From the NCBI GenBank assembly GCA_023435725.1, contig JAEYRD010000008.1:1-14146 (forward strand): a DNA stretch of 14,146 nucleotides, written 5' to 3'. Positions 6,367 through 13,760 of the stretch are shown here, one piece after another. A model generated the notes under the pieces. The model ran no database searches, had not been told where the DNA came from, and was given only the letters and a program-made list of their open reading frames with translations. Each line of letters opens with the position of its first letter. Positions within the stretch are counted from its first letter, which is position 1. A program made the translations under genes and the position numbers. This DNA is from Pseudomonadota bacterium. GTDB taxonomy: Bacteria; Pseudomonadota; Alphaproteobacteria; Rhizobiales; Xanthobacteraceae.

Positions 6367-7671
6367 TCACTCCTGCGCCTTCTCCGGCCCGTCATAGGCA
6401 ATGCCGCGAATGACGGCGGCATTGCCGAACTTCTTGCGCAAACTGTCCACCGCGCGTTCGGCGTGGGCGGCGCGGCGGTCGAGCATGTCGGTGTCGTCGG
6501 AGGCCGAGCCTTCGCGCAGCGCGCTGACGCCGGCGCCCATCAGGCGGAAGGCGGTGCCGTCGATTTCTTTCGCCAGCATCTCGCGGCAGATCGAGAATAT
6601 CTTGGCGGCGAGCTGTGTCGGCGCCGCGATCGACTGCGAGCGTGTGCGCTGGCGGAAGTCGGCGGTCTTCAGCTTCAGCGTGACGGTCGAGCCGGCAAGC
6701 TCGCTGCTCTTCAGCCGCGACGACGTCTTCTCGCAGAGCCGCCACAAGATCTTCTCCAGCGTTGCGAAATCGCGGATGTCGGTCTCGAAGGTGGTTTCGC
6801 TGGAAATCGTCTTGGCGCCGCGGTCGGGCTCGACGCGACGGTCGTCGATGCCGCGGGCGAGCCGCCACAGCCTGCGGCCGTCGCTGGGAAACTGCCGCAT
6901 CATTTCGATCTCGTCGGCCTTTTGCAGGTCTGCGATGATGCGGAAGCCGCGCTGAACCAGCCGCTCCTGCGTCGCCGGTCCGACGCCGAAGATGAAGCCG
7001 ACCGGCTTTTCCGCCAGCATCAAGCGGGCTTCCTCCTGATCGAGCGCCGCGAAGCCGCGCGGCTTGTCGAGGTCAGAGGCGATCTTGGCCAGGAACTTGT
7101 TGCAGGACAGGCCGACCGAAACGCTGATGCCGATGTCGCGCTCGATGTTGCGGGCGAACCGCGCCAGAACCTTGGCCGGAACCATGCCGTGCACGCGCTC
7201 GGTGCCGGAGAGGTCGAGGAAGGCCTCGTCGATCGAGAGCGGCTCGACCAGGGGCGTCAGCGCCTGCATGGCCTGGCGCACCTCGCGGCCGACGCGAACG
7301 TATTTGGCCATGTCCGGCGGAATCACGGTCGCATGCGGGCACGCCTCCAGCGCCTTGAACATCGGCATGGCCGAGCGAACGCCATAGGTGCGCGCGATGT
7401 AGCAGGCGGCCGACACCACGCCGCGCTTGCCGCCGCCGATGATGACGGGCTTGTCGGCGATGTCAGGATTGTCGCGCTTCTCGACCGTCGCATAGAAGGC
7501 GTCGCAGTCGATATGGGCTATGGTCAGCTTTGACAGCGCGCGGTGGCGGACGAGGCGAGGGGAACCGCAGGCGGAACAACGCCGCACGCCCAAGCTCTGC
7601 ACGCCCATGTCCAGATCGGCCAGACAATCCCGGCAAAAGCAGCTGGGCCCGGCCGCCGCCAGGGCGCTCAC
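6367..7671 (-). CDS. dinB: DNA polymerase IV (Y family) with N-terminal zinc-finger-like extension
   Basis: A 434-residue translesion polymerase. The palm carries D55 in HIDCD and D148-E149 in SIDEAFLD, the three metal-binding acids. Y60 in DAFYATVE takes the steric-gate position. A helix-hairpin-helix-like FGVGPATQERLVQRGFR segment and a little-finger domain follow. The first 48 residues add C13-x2-C16 and C32-x2-C35, a likely zinc ribbon absent from E. coli DinB but, as I recall, usual in alphaproteobacterial versions. The start is GTG at 7669-7671, overlapping the stop of the DUF3572 gene as GTGA, which points to translational coupling. The cysteines would be lost with a later start, supporting this choice. 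The C-terminus ends KAQE without a recognisable clamp-binding motif. Confidence 0.94.
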   Translation of the reverse strand: MSALAAAGPSCFCRDCLADLDMGVQSLGVRRCSACGSPRLVRHRALSKLTIAHIDCDAFYATVEKRDNPDIADKPVIIGGGKRGVVSAACYIARTYGVRSAMPMFKALEACPHATVIPPDMAKYVRVGREVRQAMQALTPLVEPLSIDEAFLDLSGTERVHGMVPAKVLARFARNIERDIGISVSVGLSCNKFLAKIASDLDKPRGFAALDQEEARLMLAEKPVGFIFGVGPATQERLVQRGFRIIADLQKADEIEMMRQFPSDGRRLWRLARGIDDRRVEPDRGAKTISSETTFETDIRDFATLEKILWRLCEKTSSRLKSSELAGSTVTLKLKTADFRQRTRSQSIAAPTQLAAKIFSICREMLAKEIDGTAFRLMGAGVSALREGSASDDTDMLDRRAAHAERAVDSLRKKFGNAAVIRGIAYDGPEKAQE

Positions 7672-8000
7672 GGCACGTCGCGCTCCCAGGAGGGGTCGCC
7701 GAGCGCGTTGCCCAACACCTGCCGCGCTGCGGCAACGTTGGTCGGATGCAGTTCCGAGGCGCTGGCAAAGGCCTTCACGGTGGCGTCATCGCGCATCACG
7801 AAATCGAGCACGCTGAGGAGGAAATTCGGGTCCGAGGCGGCGTTGCGCAGCGTCTCCGGACCGACCCCTGTCTCGGCCAGGAACAGGCCCAGCCGCTCAG
7901 GCTCGCTCGCAACGAAAGAGAGCGCCTGAATCGCAACGATTTCAGCGACTTCGCGGGGGTTGTGAACAGGCTTTTTCAAGGGGGCGATTTGCCTTTCCAT
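7668..8000 (-). CDS. DUF3572-family protein
   Basis: A 110-residue small protein recognised as DUF3572: NPREVAEIVAIQALSFVASEPERLGLFLAETGVGPETLRNAASDPNFLLSVLDFVMRDDATVKAFA, predicted largely helical and without membrane segments or a signal peptide. Its function is unknown. The start is ATG at 7998-8000, with only a weak purine-rich site upstream; a TTG at codon 8 is an alternative. Its TGA overlaps the GTG of dinB, so the two proteins are probably made from one transcript, and a link with polymerase IV or damage response is possible but unproven. Confidence 0.88.
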   Translation of the reverse strand: MERQIAPLKKPVHNPREVAEIVAIQALSFVASEPERLGLFLAETGVGPETLRNAASDPNFLLSVLDFVMRDDATVKAFASASELHPTNVAAARQVLGNALGDPSWERDVP

Positions 8001-8220
8001 TAACTTTCGGGCTCTAATTTGGAATCATCATGCCCGAGTCTTCGGCCTGAGTCTTGCGACCCCGGACAAGCAACTGGAAACCACATCGCAAAAAGTCGAC
8101 CCTCGGGTTTAACGAAACTCAAGCGAATCTGAGGCTAGTTTGAATCCAGTTTTCGAAGCGTCGGCGAGCGGCGCCTGAGGCGTCATATGTATCGGTCTTC
8201 GGGCCAATCAGGAGGGCGGG

Positions 8221-8586
8221 ATGCCTAAGAGCGTCCTGATCGTGGAAGACAACGAGCTCAACATGAAGCTCTTCCGCGACCTGTTGGAGGCACACGGCTA
8301 CCAGACCTCGGGCACCAGCAACGGTTACGAGGCGCTCGACCTCGTTCGCAAGATGCGGCCCGATCTCGTGCTGATGGATATCCAACTGCCGCAGGTCTCG
8401 GGCCTGGAGGTGACGCGCTGGATCAAGGACGATCCGGAGCTCCGCGCCATTCCGGTCGTCGCTGTCACCGCGTTCGCCATGAAGGGCGACGAAGAGCGCA
8501 TCCGCGAGGGCGGCTGCGAAGCCTATTTGTCCAAGCCGATCTCGGTCGGCAAATTCATTGAGACGGTCCGACGTTTCATCGGATAG
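8221..8586 (+). CDS. divK: DivK-like single-domain response regulator
   Basis: A 121-residue stand-alone receiver domain. D53 in VLMDIQLP is the phosphoacceptor, with acidic E9-D10, T83 in AVTAFAMKGDEERI and K105 in SKPIS completing the active site. The sequence matches DivK of Caulobacter and rhizobia, which binds the kinase DivL and the kinase/phosphatase pair DivJ/PleC to control CtrA activity and asymmetric division. It has no output domain. The ATG follows a strong AGGAGG at 8210-8215. pleD starts 14 nt after its stop, the conserved divK-pleD order, which supports the name. Confidence 0.95.
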   Translation: MPKSVLIVEDNELNMKLFRDLLEAHGYQTSGTSNGYEALDLVRKMRPDLVLMDIQLPQVSGLEVTRWIKDDPELRAIPVVAVTAFAMKGDEERIREGGCEAYLSKPISVGKFIETVRRFIG

Positions 8587-8600
8587 GAAGTGAGTTCAAA

Positions 8601-9974
8601 GTGTCCGCGCGTATCCTGGTCGTCGATGACGTCCCCGCCAACGTCAAATTGCTCGAAGCCCGACTCTCTGCCGAATATTTCGACGTGATGACAGCCTCGA
8701 ACGGCACCGAGGCGCTGGCGATCTGCCGCCGCGCCGAGTGCGATATCATCCTGCTCGACGTGATGATGCCGGACATCGATGGTTACGAGGTCTGCCGCCG
8801 CCTGAAGTCCGATCCAGCCACCCACCACATTCCCGTCGTGATGGTGACGGCGCTCGACAGCCCCGCTGACCGCAATCGCGGGCTGGAGGCCGGCGCCGAC
8901 GACTTCCTCACCAAACCCGTTTCCGATGTCGTGCTGATCGCGCGCGTGCGCTCGTTGACGCGGTTGAAGATGATGACCGATGAGCTGCGCATGCGCGCCA
9001 TCACCTCGCTCGAGATCGGCATGCAGGCGCCGGAGCGCAGCGCTGTCGCCGATACGGGCAAGGGCGGCCGCATCCTGCTGGTTGACGACCGCGAGTCCTC
9101 CTACGAGCGGCTGGCGACTTTGCTCGCAGCCGAGCACACCGTCGATGTCGAGCCGAACCCGACGGAAGCGCTGTTCCACGCCGCCGAGGGCAATTACGAC
9201 CTCCTGATCGTCTCGCTCGACCTCAACAATTTTGACGGCCTGCGGCTGTGCAGCCAGGCGCGCTCGCTGGAGCGCACGCGCCATGTGCCGATCCTGGCGA
9301 TCGCGGATCCCGAGAACTCGACGCGACTGCTCCGCGGCCTCGAGATCGGCGTCAACGATTATCTGCTGCGTCCCATCGACAAGAACGAGCTGTTGGCGCG
9401 TGTGCGAACGCAGATCCGCCGCCGCCGCTACACCGATCACTTGCGCGACAACGTGCAGAACTCGATCGAGATGGCGATCACCGACGCGCTCACCGGCCTG
9501 CACAATCGCCGCTACATGGAGAGCCATCTGGCGACGCTCGCCGAGCAGGCCTCGATCCGCGGCAAGCCCTTAGCGCTGATGATCCTGGACATCGACTATT
9601 TCAAGTCGATCAACGACAATTACGGCCACGACGCCGGCGACGACGTGCTGCGCGAGTTCGCGGTGCGCGTGCGCAAGTCGATCCGCGGTATCGATCTCGC
9701 GTGCCGCTACGGCGGCGAGGAGTTCGTCATCGTGATGCCGGAGACCGATCTCCATGTTGCCGGCATGGTCGCCGAGCGCCTGCGCCGCTCGATCGCCGGA
9801 GAGCCGTTCGCGATCCACAAGGGGACGAAGCGTATCGAAGTCACGATCTCGATCGGGCTCACGACGCTGGAGCAGAAGGGCGAGGCGGTCGCCGACGTCC
9901 TCAAGCGCGCCGATACGGCGCTCTACCGCGCCAAGCACGACGGCCGCAATCGCGTGGTGTCGCAGGCGGCGTGA
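8601..9974 (+). CDS. pleD: PleD-like diguanylate cyclase response regulator (REC-REC-GGDEF)
   Basis: A 457-residue protein that makes cyclic di-GMP from two GTP on phosphorylation, acting in the polar-development pathway with DivK. REC1 (about 3-120) has D9-D10, phosphoacceptor D53, T83 and K105. REC2 (about 156-275) keeps VDD near 161-163 but has S205 where the phosphoacceptor aspartate would be, as expected for the dimerisation-adaptor receiver. The cyclase domain (about 290-457) contains DALTGLHNRRY, DIDYFKSINDNYGHDAGD, the GGEEF active site at 371-375, and the inhibitory I-site R362-x-x-D365. The start is GTG at 8601, with a purine-rich GGAAGTGAG upstream. It is 14 nt downstream of divK and almost certainly cotranscribed. 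Confidence 0.96.
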   Translation: MSARILVVDDVPANVKLLEARLSAEYFDVMTASNGTEALAICRRAECDIILLDVMMPDIDGYEVCRRLKSDPATHHIPVVMVTALDSPADRNRGLEAGADDFLTKPVSDVVLIARVRSLTRLKMMTDELRMRAITSLEIGMQAPERSAVADTGKGGRILLVDDRESSYERLATLLAAEHTVDVEPNPTEALFHAAEGNYDLLIVSLDLNNFDGLRLCSQARSLERTRHVPILAIADPENSTRLLRGLEIGVNDYLLRPIDKNELLARVRTQIRRRRYTDHLRDNVQNSIEMAITDALTGLHNRRYMESHLATLAEQASIRGKPLALMILDIDYFKSINDNYGHDAGDDVLREFAVRVRKSIRGIDLACRYGGEEFVIVMPETDLHVAGMVAERLRRSIAGEPFAIHKGTKRIEVTISIGLTTLEQKGEAVADVLKRADTALYRAKHDGRNRVVSQAA

Positions 9975-10187
9975 GGGCCGCTCGCACAGGGTTGGAAACA
10001 AAAAAGTACGAAAACAACCCCATGCACAGTAGCCGACGCTAGCCTGATCAACGGCTTACGCGGGTGGCAAACCTGTTTGAGCGAGCAACGACTCGTTTGA
10101 CTCGTCGGGCAAAACAGGAGCATTTTGTCATGATCGCGAATTGGTCCTGGCGTGTAGCCAGATGCCGTCGCTTTCTCCGCAAACTCA
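9975..10187. other. Non-coding block with internal inverted repeat
   Basis: No convincing gene is present. From about 10000 the DNA is less GC-rich than its neighbours (ACAAAAAAGTACGAAAAC...). CCTGTTT (10072-10078) pairs with AAACAGG (10112-10118), enclosing a CGAG / CTCG stem (10082-10085 / 10092-10095) and a near-duplicate ACTCGTTTG / ACTCGTCGG. I have an unverified impression that blocks of this kind recur in Bradyrhizobium intergenic DNA. It could be a repeat, a small RNA, or a 3' region of pleD mRNA. Confidence 0.4.
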
Positions 10188-10294
10188 GCTGTCATTCCCC
10201 GCGAAGGCGGGGAATCCAGTACGCCGCGGCTTCTCGGTTCTAGCCACACTGCCTCTGGAATACTGGATCACCCGCCTTCGCGGGTGATGACAGC
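10188..10294. repeat. Palindromic intergenic repeat R4 with hairpin in each arm
   Basis: Two 34-nt arms, 10188-10221 and 10261-10294, match as inverted copies at 30 of 34 positions. Each arm contains its own 7-bp hairpin, TCCCCGC-GAAG-GCGGGGA (10196-10213) and CACCCGC-CTTC-GCGGGTG (10269-10286). The four mismatches between arms fall only in the two outer base pairs of these hairpins and keep them paired. It ends 20 nt from the stop of the TetR gene. Confidence 0.9.
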
Positions 10295-10314
10295 TTGCGA
10301 TACGAGGACAGCAG

Positions 10315-10926
10315 TTACTGTGGCGTGCGCTTGGCCCGCGTCACCGTCGACTTCGCCGCACCCTCCGCCACGTCCACGCCCGCATTCCGCAACAACACCT
10401 TCGCGGCTTCCTTCGCGGCACGCGCCATCGCGGGGTCGTCGCGCACGAGGTCCTGTGCGATGGAGCCGTCGACCAGGAGCACGAGCTGGGTGGCCAGCGC
10501 ATCCGCGTGCACAACACCGAGCTCGTTCAGCCGATCACGAAACCAGACGCGGCGGCTTTCCTTGAAGGCGACGGCGATCTTCTTCACGGCACGGTCCTCA
10601 GAACCGAGCTCGGCCACCGCATTCACGAACGGGCAGCCGCGAAAATCTTTCGCCGCGAAACGGCGCTCCAGCGAATCGAAGGTGGCGAGGATTTGCTCGG
10701 CGGGCGGCCTGTCGGACGGACGCGCGTGCACGAAGCGGCGCTCCAGATAGGCCGCGATCAGCGCGTCCTTGGAGGGGAAGTGGTTGTAGAGCGTGCGCTT
10801 GGAGATGCCCACCTCGGCCGCGATGGTGTCGACGCCGATCGCGCGAATGCCCTGCAGGTAGAACAGCTTGTCGGCGGTCTCGAGGATCCGCTCTTTCATC
10901 GTCTGTTTGGCGGGCGGGGGAGCCAT
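10315..10926 (-). CDS. TetR/AcrR-family transcriptional regulator
   Basis: A 203-residue TetR-type repressor. The N-terminal DNA-binding domain is clear: KERILETADKLFYLQGIRAIGVDTIAAEVGISKRTLYNHFPSKDALIAAYLERRF, with the helix-turn-helix at about 33-52. The C-terminal half, including RGCPFVNAVAELG and a helical ligand-binding region, is typical of regulators of efflux or detoxification genes. ATG at 10924-10926 was chosen; AGAGGA lies about 13 nt upstream, a little far, and the second ATG at codon 10 is possible. An upstream TTG at 10977 is less likely because its sequence is unlike the family. It diverges from an MFS transporter that it probably represses along with itself. The inducer is unknown. 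Confidence 0.92.
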   Translation of the reverse strand: MAPPPAKQTMKERILETADKLFYLQGIRAIGVDTIAAEVGISKRTLYNHFPSKDALIAAYLERRFVHARPSDRPPAEQILATFDSLERRFAAKDFRGCPFVNAVAELGSEDRAVKKIAVAFKESRRVWFRDRLNELGVVHADALATQLVLLVDGSIAQDLVRDDPAMARAAKEAAKVLLRNAGVDVAEGAAKSTVTRAKRTPQ

Positions 10927-10955
10927 GCGGCCGGACAAGTCCTCTTGACCTTCTC

Positions 10956-11000
10956 TTGGCTTGACAGCACCACTCAACTATAGACTAGGTAAACAGGTCT
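10956..11000 (+). promoter_or_regulatory. Candidate promoter and operator for the MFS gene
   Basis: TTGGCT (10956-10961) and TATAGA (10979-10984) are separated by 17 nt and read toward the MFS gene. Immediately downstream, AGAC (10982-10985) and GTCT (10997-11000) form a short imperfect inverted repeat centred on 10991, overlapping the expected transcription start. That is a plausible TetR-family operator position. This is a visual match only. Confidence 0.38.
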
Positions 11001-11067
11001 GTGTAACCAAAATCAACGGGCATTGCAGACGACGGCTACTGCGCCGCGCCCACGAGGGAGAAGAAAA

Positions 11068-12300
11068 ATGCCCCTGTTGCAGGTCCTGCGTCCGACCTTG
11101 CCCATCCTGATCGGCGCTTCGATCATGCTCACGCTGAGCATGGGGCTGCGGCAGAGCCTCGGCATCTTCATGCAGCCGCTGACGCACGACATCCACATCT
11201 CGGTGTCGGACTTCACGCTGGCGCTGGCCGTGCAGAACCTCGCCTGGGGCTTCCTGCAGCCGCTCGCCGGCGCGATGACGGTGCGCTACGGCTTCCGGCC
11301 GATCATGATCGTGGGTTCGCTGATGTACATTGCTGGCCTCGTCTTCATGGCGACCGCCAACGGACTCATCAGCGTGATGATCGGCGGCGGCGTGCTGATC
11401 GGCACCTCGCTGGCCTGCACCGCGGCGGCGATCGCGATGTCGGTGGCGGCGCGCGCGGTGCCCGCAACGGTGCGCTCCACCGTGCTCGGCATCGTGTCCG
11501 GCGCGGGCTCGCTCGGTGCGCTGCTGTCGGCGCCGATCGGGCAGATGCTGAACGAGGGTTTCGGCTGGCGCGTCGGGCTCGCCGGCTTCGTCGTCATGTC
11601 GGTGCTGATGATTCCCGCCGCGTGGTACGCCGGGCGGATCGATGGGATACCGCTGCCGAAGCCGACGGCCGACGACATCGGCGATGCCACGGCTACGTCG
11701 GTGGCGAAGGCAGCATTCGGTAATGCGCCCTTCGTGGTGATGACCTGCGCCTATCTCGTCTGCGGCATGCAGCTCGTGTTCCTCACCACGCACCTGCCGT
11801 CCTATCTCGCGATCTGCGGCCTCGATCCGATGCTGAGCGCGCAGACGCTCGGCATGATCGGCGGCTTCAACGTGCTGGGCTCGTTGTTCTTCGGCTGGGC
11901 CGGCCAGCGCTGGAACAAGCTGGCGCTGCTCGGTGGGATCTACATCCTGCGCTCGCTCGCGCTCGCCTGGTACTTCACGCTGCCTGCGACGCCGTTCTCG
12001 ACGCTGCTGTTCGGCGCGATCATGGGCTTCCTGTGGATGGGTGTCGGCCCGCTGGTCGCGGGCGCGGTCGCCGAGATGTTCGGCCTGCGCTGGCAGGCGA
12101 TGATCCAGGGCCTTGCCTTCATGAGCCACCAGATCGGCAGCTTCCTCGGCGCGTACGGAGGCGGGGTGCTCTATGACTCGCTCGGCTCCTACACCATGGC
12201 CTGGCGCATCGGCGTGGCGCTCGGTCTTGCCGGCGGCATCGTGCAGGTCGCGTTCGCGTTGATCCGGCCGTCGCAGCCGCCGGTGCTGCGGACGGCGTAG
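11068..12300 (+). CDS. MFS transporter
   Basis: A 410-residue major facilitator superfamily membrane protein with about 12 hydrophobic segments, beginning VLRPTLPILIGASIMLTLSMGLRQSLGIFMQPL. The cytoplasmic loop between segments 2 and 3 carries MTVRYGFRPIMIVG, a variant of the family's loop motif. A second half begins near FVVMTCAYLVCGMQLVFLTTHLPSYL. GLRQSLGIF and related motifs resemble the oxalate/monocarboxylate or YbfB/CynX-like MFS groups, but the substrate and direction cannot be assigned. ATG at 11068 is chosen because AGGGAG at 11055-11060 lies 7 nt upstream; an upstream TTG at 11023 in frame lacks support. It is divergent from the TetR gene, suggesting inducible export or uptake. Confidence 0.93.
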   Translation: MPLLQVLRPTLPILIGASIMLTLSMGLRQSLGIFMQPLTHDIHISVSDFTLALAVQNLAWGFLQPLAGAMTVRYGFRPIMIVGSLMYIAGLVFMATANGLISVMIGGGVLIGTSLACTAAAIAMSVAARAVPATVRSTVLGIVSGAGSLGALLSAPIGQMLNEGFGWRVGLAGFVVMSVLMIPAAWYAGRIDGIPLPKPTADDIGDATATSVAKAAFGNAPFVVMTCAYLVCGMQLVFLTTHLPSYLAICGLDPMLSAQTLGMIGGFNVLGSLFFGWAGQRWNKLALLGGIYILRSLALAWYFTLPATPFSTLLFGAIMGFLWMGVGPLVAGAVAEMFGLRWQAMIQGLAFMSHQIGSFLGAYGGGVLYDSLGSYTMAWRIGVALGLAGGIVQVAFALIRPSQPPVLRTA

Positions 12301-12493
12301 CCGGGGCGTGTGCTCGCTAGAGTCAGCTTAGGAGCACCTGAAGCGGAAATCGCACGGCTTGGTCGTCGTCGGCGCAATATGACCCTTGCTGTGTGAAGAC
12401 GCGAGGGATCGAAACACGACGAGGTCGCATACTCATTAATTTTGTTGCCGCAGAGAAGACCTCGCCCACGGTTTGTGAAAATCCGGCTATGAG
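12301..12493. other. Intergenic gap, no feature recognised
   Basis: This lies between the MFS and reductase genes, which are convergent. I see no good ORF, tRNA, palindromic repeat or T-tract terminator. ATTAATTTTGTTG near 12435 is locally AT-rich. Confidence 0.5.
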
Positions 12494-13072
12494 CTATTCC
12501 TGCCTCGCGACTTTCGTCAAAGAGCGTCGGTAGTGCATAGCAACAACGCCGTTGCGGAGCGGCTTCGCCGAAACCAATTCGAGCTGTCGCGCGCTCGGCA
12601 AGCCGCTCTCGTATAGAGTGGGGCCGTGGCCGACGATCCTGGGGTGAACGAGGAACTTGTACTCGTCGATCAAATCCAGCCGATCAAGCTCAGCCGCGAG
12701 CTTGCCGCTACCGAGGAGCACGCCCGCCGGGGTCGCACCCTTGAGATTCTGCACGCCTGTTCGCAGATCACCAGCGATGTGGTGGCTATTGTTCCACGGG
12801 AAGTCGTTTCGCGTTGACGACACCACGTACTTCGGCTTGGCATCCAGCTTAACCGCCCACTCGCGCATCGGCGGCGGTACCTCCGCTTCGCCGCGGGCGA
12901 CCGCCGGCCAGTAGCTCTCCATCATCTCGTAGGTGACGCGGCCCCACAACATCGCCCCGCTCTCGTCCATGAGGCGAGTGAAGAAGGCGAGTGTCTCGTT
13001 GTCGGCGATTCCTTCTTGGTGGTCGACACAGCCGTCTAAGGTGACGTTGGTGCTGAAGATCAGTAGTCCCAT
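12494..13072 (-). CDS. Dihydrofolate reductase / RibD C-terminal-like family protein
   Basis: A 192-residue protein of the RibD_C/DHFR-like fold, usually annotated as dihydrofolate reductase family protein; most members are NADPH-dependent reductases of unknown substrate. Visible are LLIFSTNVTLDGCVDHQEG at the N-terminus, GAMLWGRVTYEMMESYWP near residue 45, PKYVVSSTRNDFPWNN, and the GVLLGSGKLAAELDRLDLIDEYKFLVHPRIVGHGPTLYE core. ATG at 13070-13072 gives the family N-terminus; a TTG at 13087 is in frame and has GGAAG very close to it, so the start is not certain. It stands alone beside a transposase remnant and codes for something optional rather than core folate metabolism. Confidence 0.9.
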   Translation of the reverse strand: MGLLIFSTNVTLDGCVDHQEGIADNETLAFFTRLMDESGAMLWGRVTYEMMESYWPAVARGEAEVPPPMREWAVKLDAKPKYVVSSTRNDFPWNNSHHIAGDLRTGVQNLKGATPAGVLLGSGKLAAELDRLDLIDEYKFLVHPRIVGHGPTLYESGLPSARQLELVSAKPLRNGVVAMHYRRSLTKVARQE

Positions 13073-13116
13073 GCGACAAGCATACAATCTTCCGATGCCG
13101 TAGTCACGGTTCAGCT

Positions 13117-13563
13117 GTGGCTGTTGCGGGCAGCAGAACAGCTACTCTAGGTCGCATGTTCGCCGACAGAGGCTATGACGCCGACTGGATCAGGGAGATG
13201 ATCGAAGATCAGAACTGCACGCCCGTCATTCCGCCAAAATCAAACAGACGTGAAGAAATCCCCTTCTCAAAGCGCAAGTACAAGAAACGCAATCTCGTCG
13301 AACGCTGTATCAACAAGCTCAAGCGGTTCAGGCACATCACAACACGATACGACAGGTACGCTTCAGCTTACCTCGCCTTTGCAAAGCTTGGTGCTATCCG
13401 GCTCTGGCTCAGGTTTTATGAGGCCGCAGCCTGGAACTACATTCTTCAGTTCGTCGTCCAAGTTGAAGACACCTGCGAGCTTGAGCCCCGGAATGGTCCT
13501 GGACGAATAACTTCTCCTGCCGCGCCCAAGCGTGTTGGCGTTTTCACACAGCGAAGACCCTAA
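13117..13563 (+). pseudogene. IS5-family transposase, C-terminal remnant
   Basis: The reading frame from about 13147 to 13432 matches the C-terminal third of an IS5-type DDE transposase: FADRGYDADWIREMIEDQNCTPVIPPKSNRREEIPFSKRKYKKRNLVERCINKLKRFRHITTRYDRYASAYLAFAKLGAIRLWLRFYE. The second catalytic Asp (D17 of this frame, in ADRGYD) and the Glu (E62, in NLVER) remain, but the N-terminal two thirds with the first Asp are missing. After YEAAA the frame runs on for about 40 unrelated residues to 13563, so the natural stop also seems lost. There are no clear terminal inverted repeats or target duplication. It should not be active. Its lower GC and Lys/Arg-rich content differ from the neighbouring genes. 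Confidence 0.85.
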
Positions 13564-13760
13564 GCGGCGGAGCATTCATTGCTTGTGCCTCAGTCGGCAA
13601 CTCGGGATTTCGTGTCATCTCGGTCACACGCGTTGCGAAATCGCTAAAGTTGGGAGCTTCGCGCCGCTGAATCCCTCCGACAACGGGGATCGGAATTGCA
13701 AATTGTGGCAGTGATGGACCTTGGGGAAGGGTCCGGCGAGATGCCGGGCGGAGGGCTGGA
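13564..13760. other. Gap upstream of the glycine-rich gene
   Basis: This separates the transposase remnant from the secreted-protein gene. It presumably holds the promoter of that gene and the decayed end of the IS, but I cannot place either. The ribosome site GGAGGG (13750-13755) lies at its right end. Confidence 0.4.

Noticed and set aside
6463..7533. Long + strand open frame opposite dinB
   Set aside because: Antisense shadow of a clear polymerase gene; low-complexity Arg/Ala/Asp/His-rich translation.
8109..8123. TTAA-N7-CAAG upstream of divK as a CtrA site
   Set aside because: Only one half-site matches the TTAA-N7-TTAA consensus; CtrA control of divK is plausible in this group but the sequence does not show it.
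8523..9527. Long - strand open frame opposite divK/pleD
   Set aside because: Antisense shadow; pleD has complete REC and GGDEF motifs in the other frame.
2486..10294. The palindromic repeats as a CRISPR array
   Set aside because: Copies are kilobases apart, palindromic over most of their length and not separated by uniform spacers.
10978..12129. 383-codon - strand open frame opposite the MFS transporter
   Set aside because: Translation is a His/Arg/Glu-rich composition typical of antisense to membrane-protein genes, and the MFS frame is convincing.
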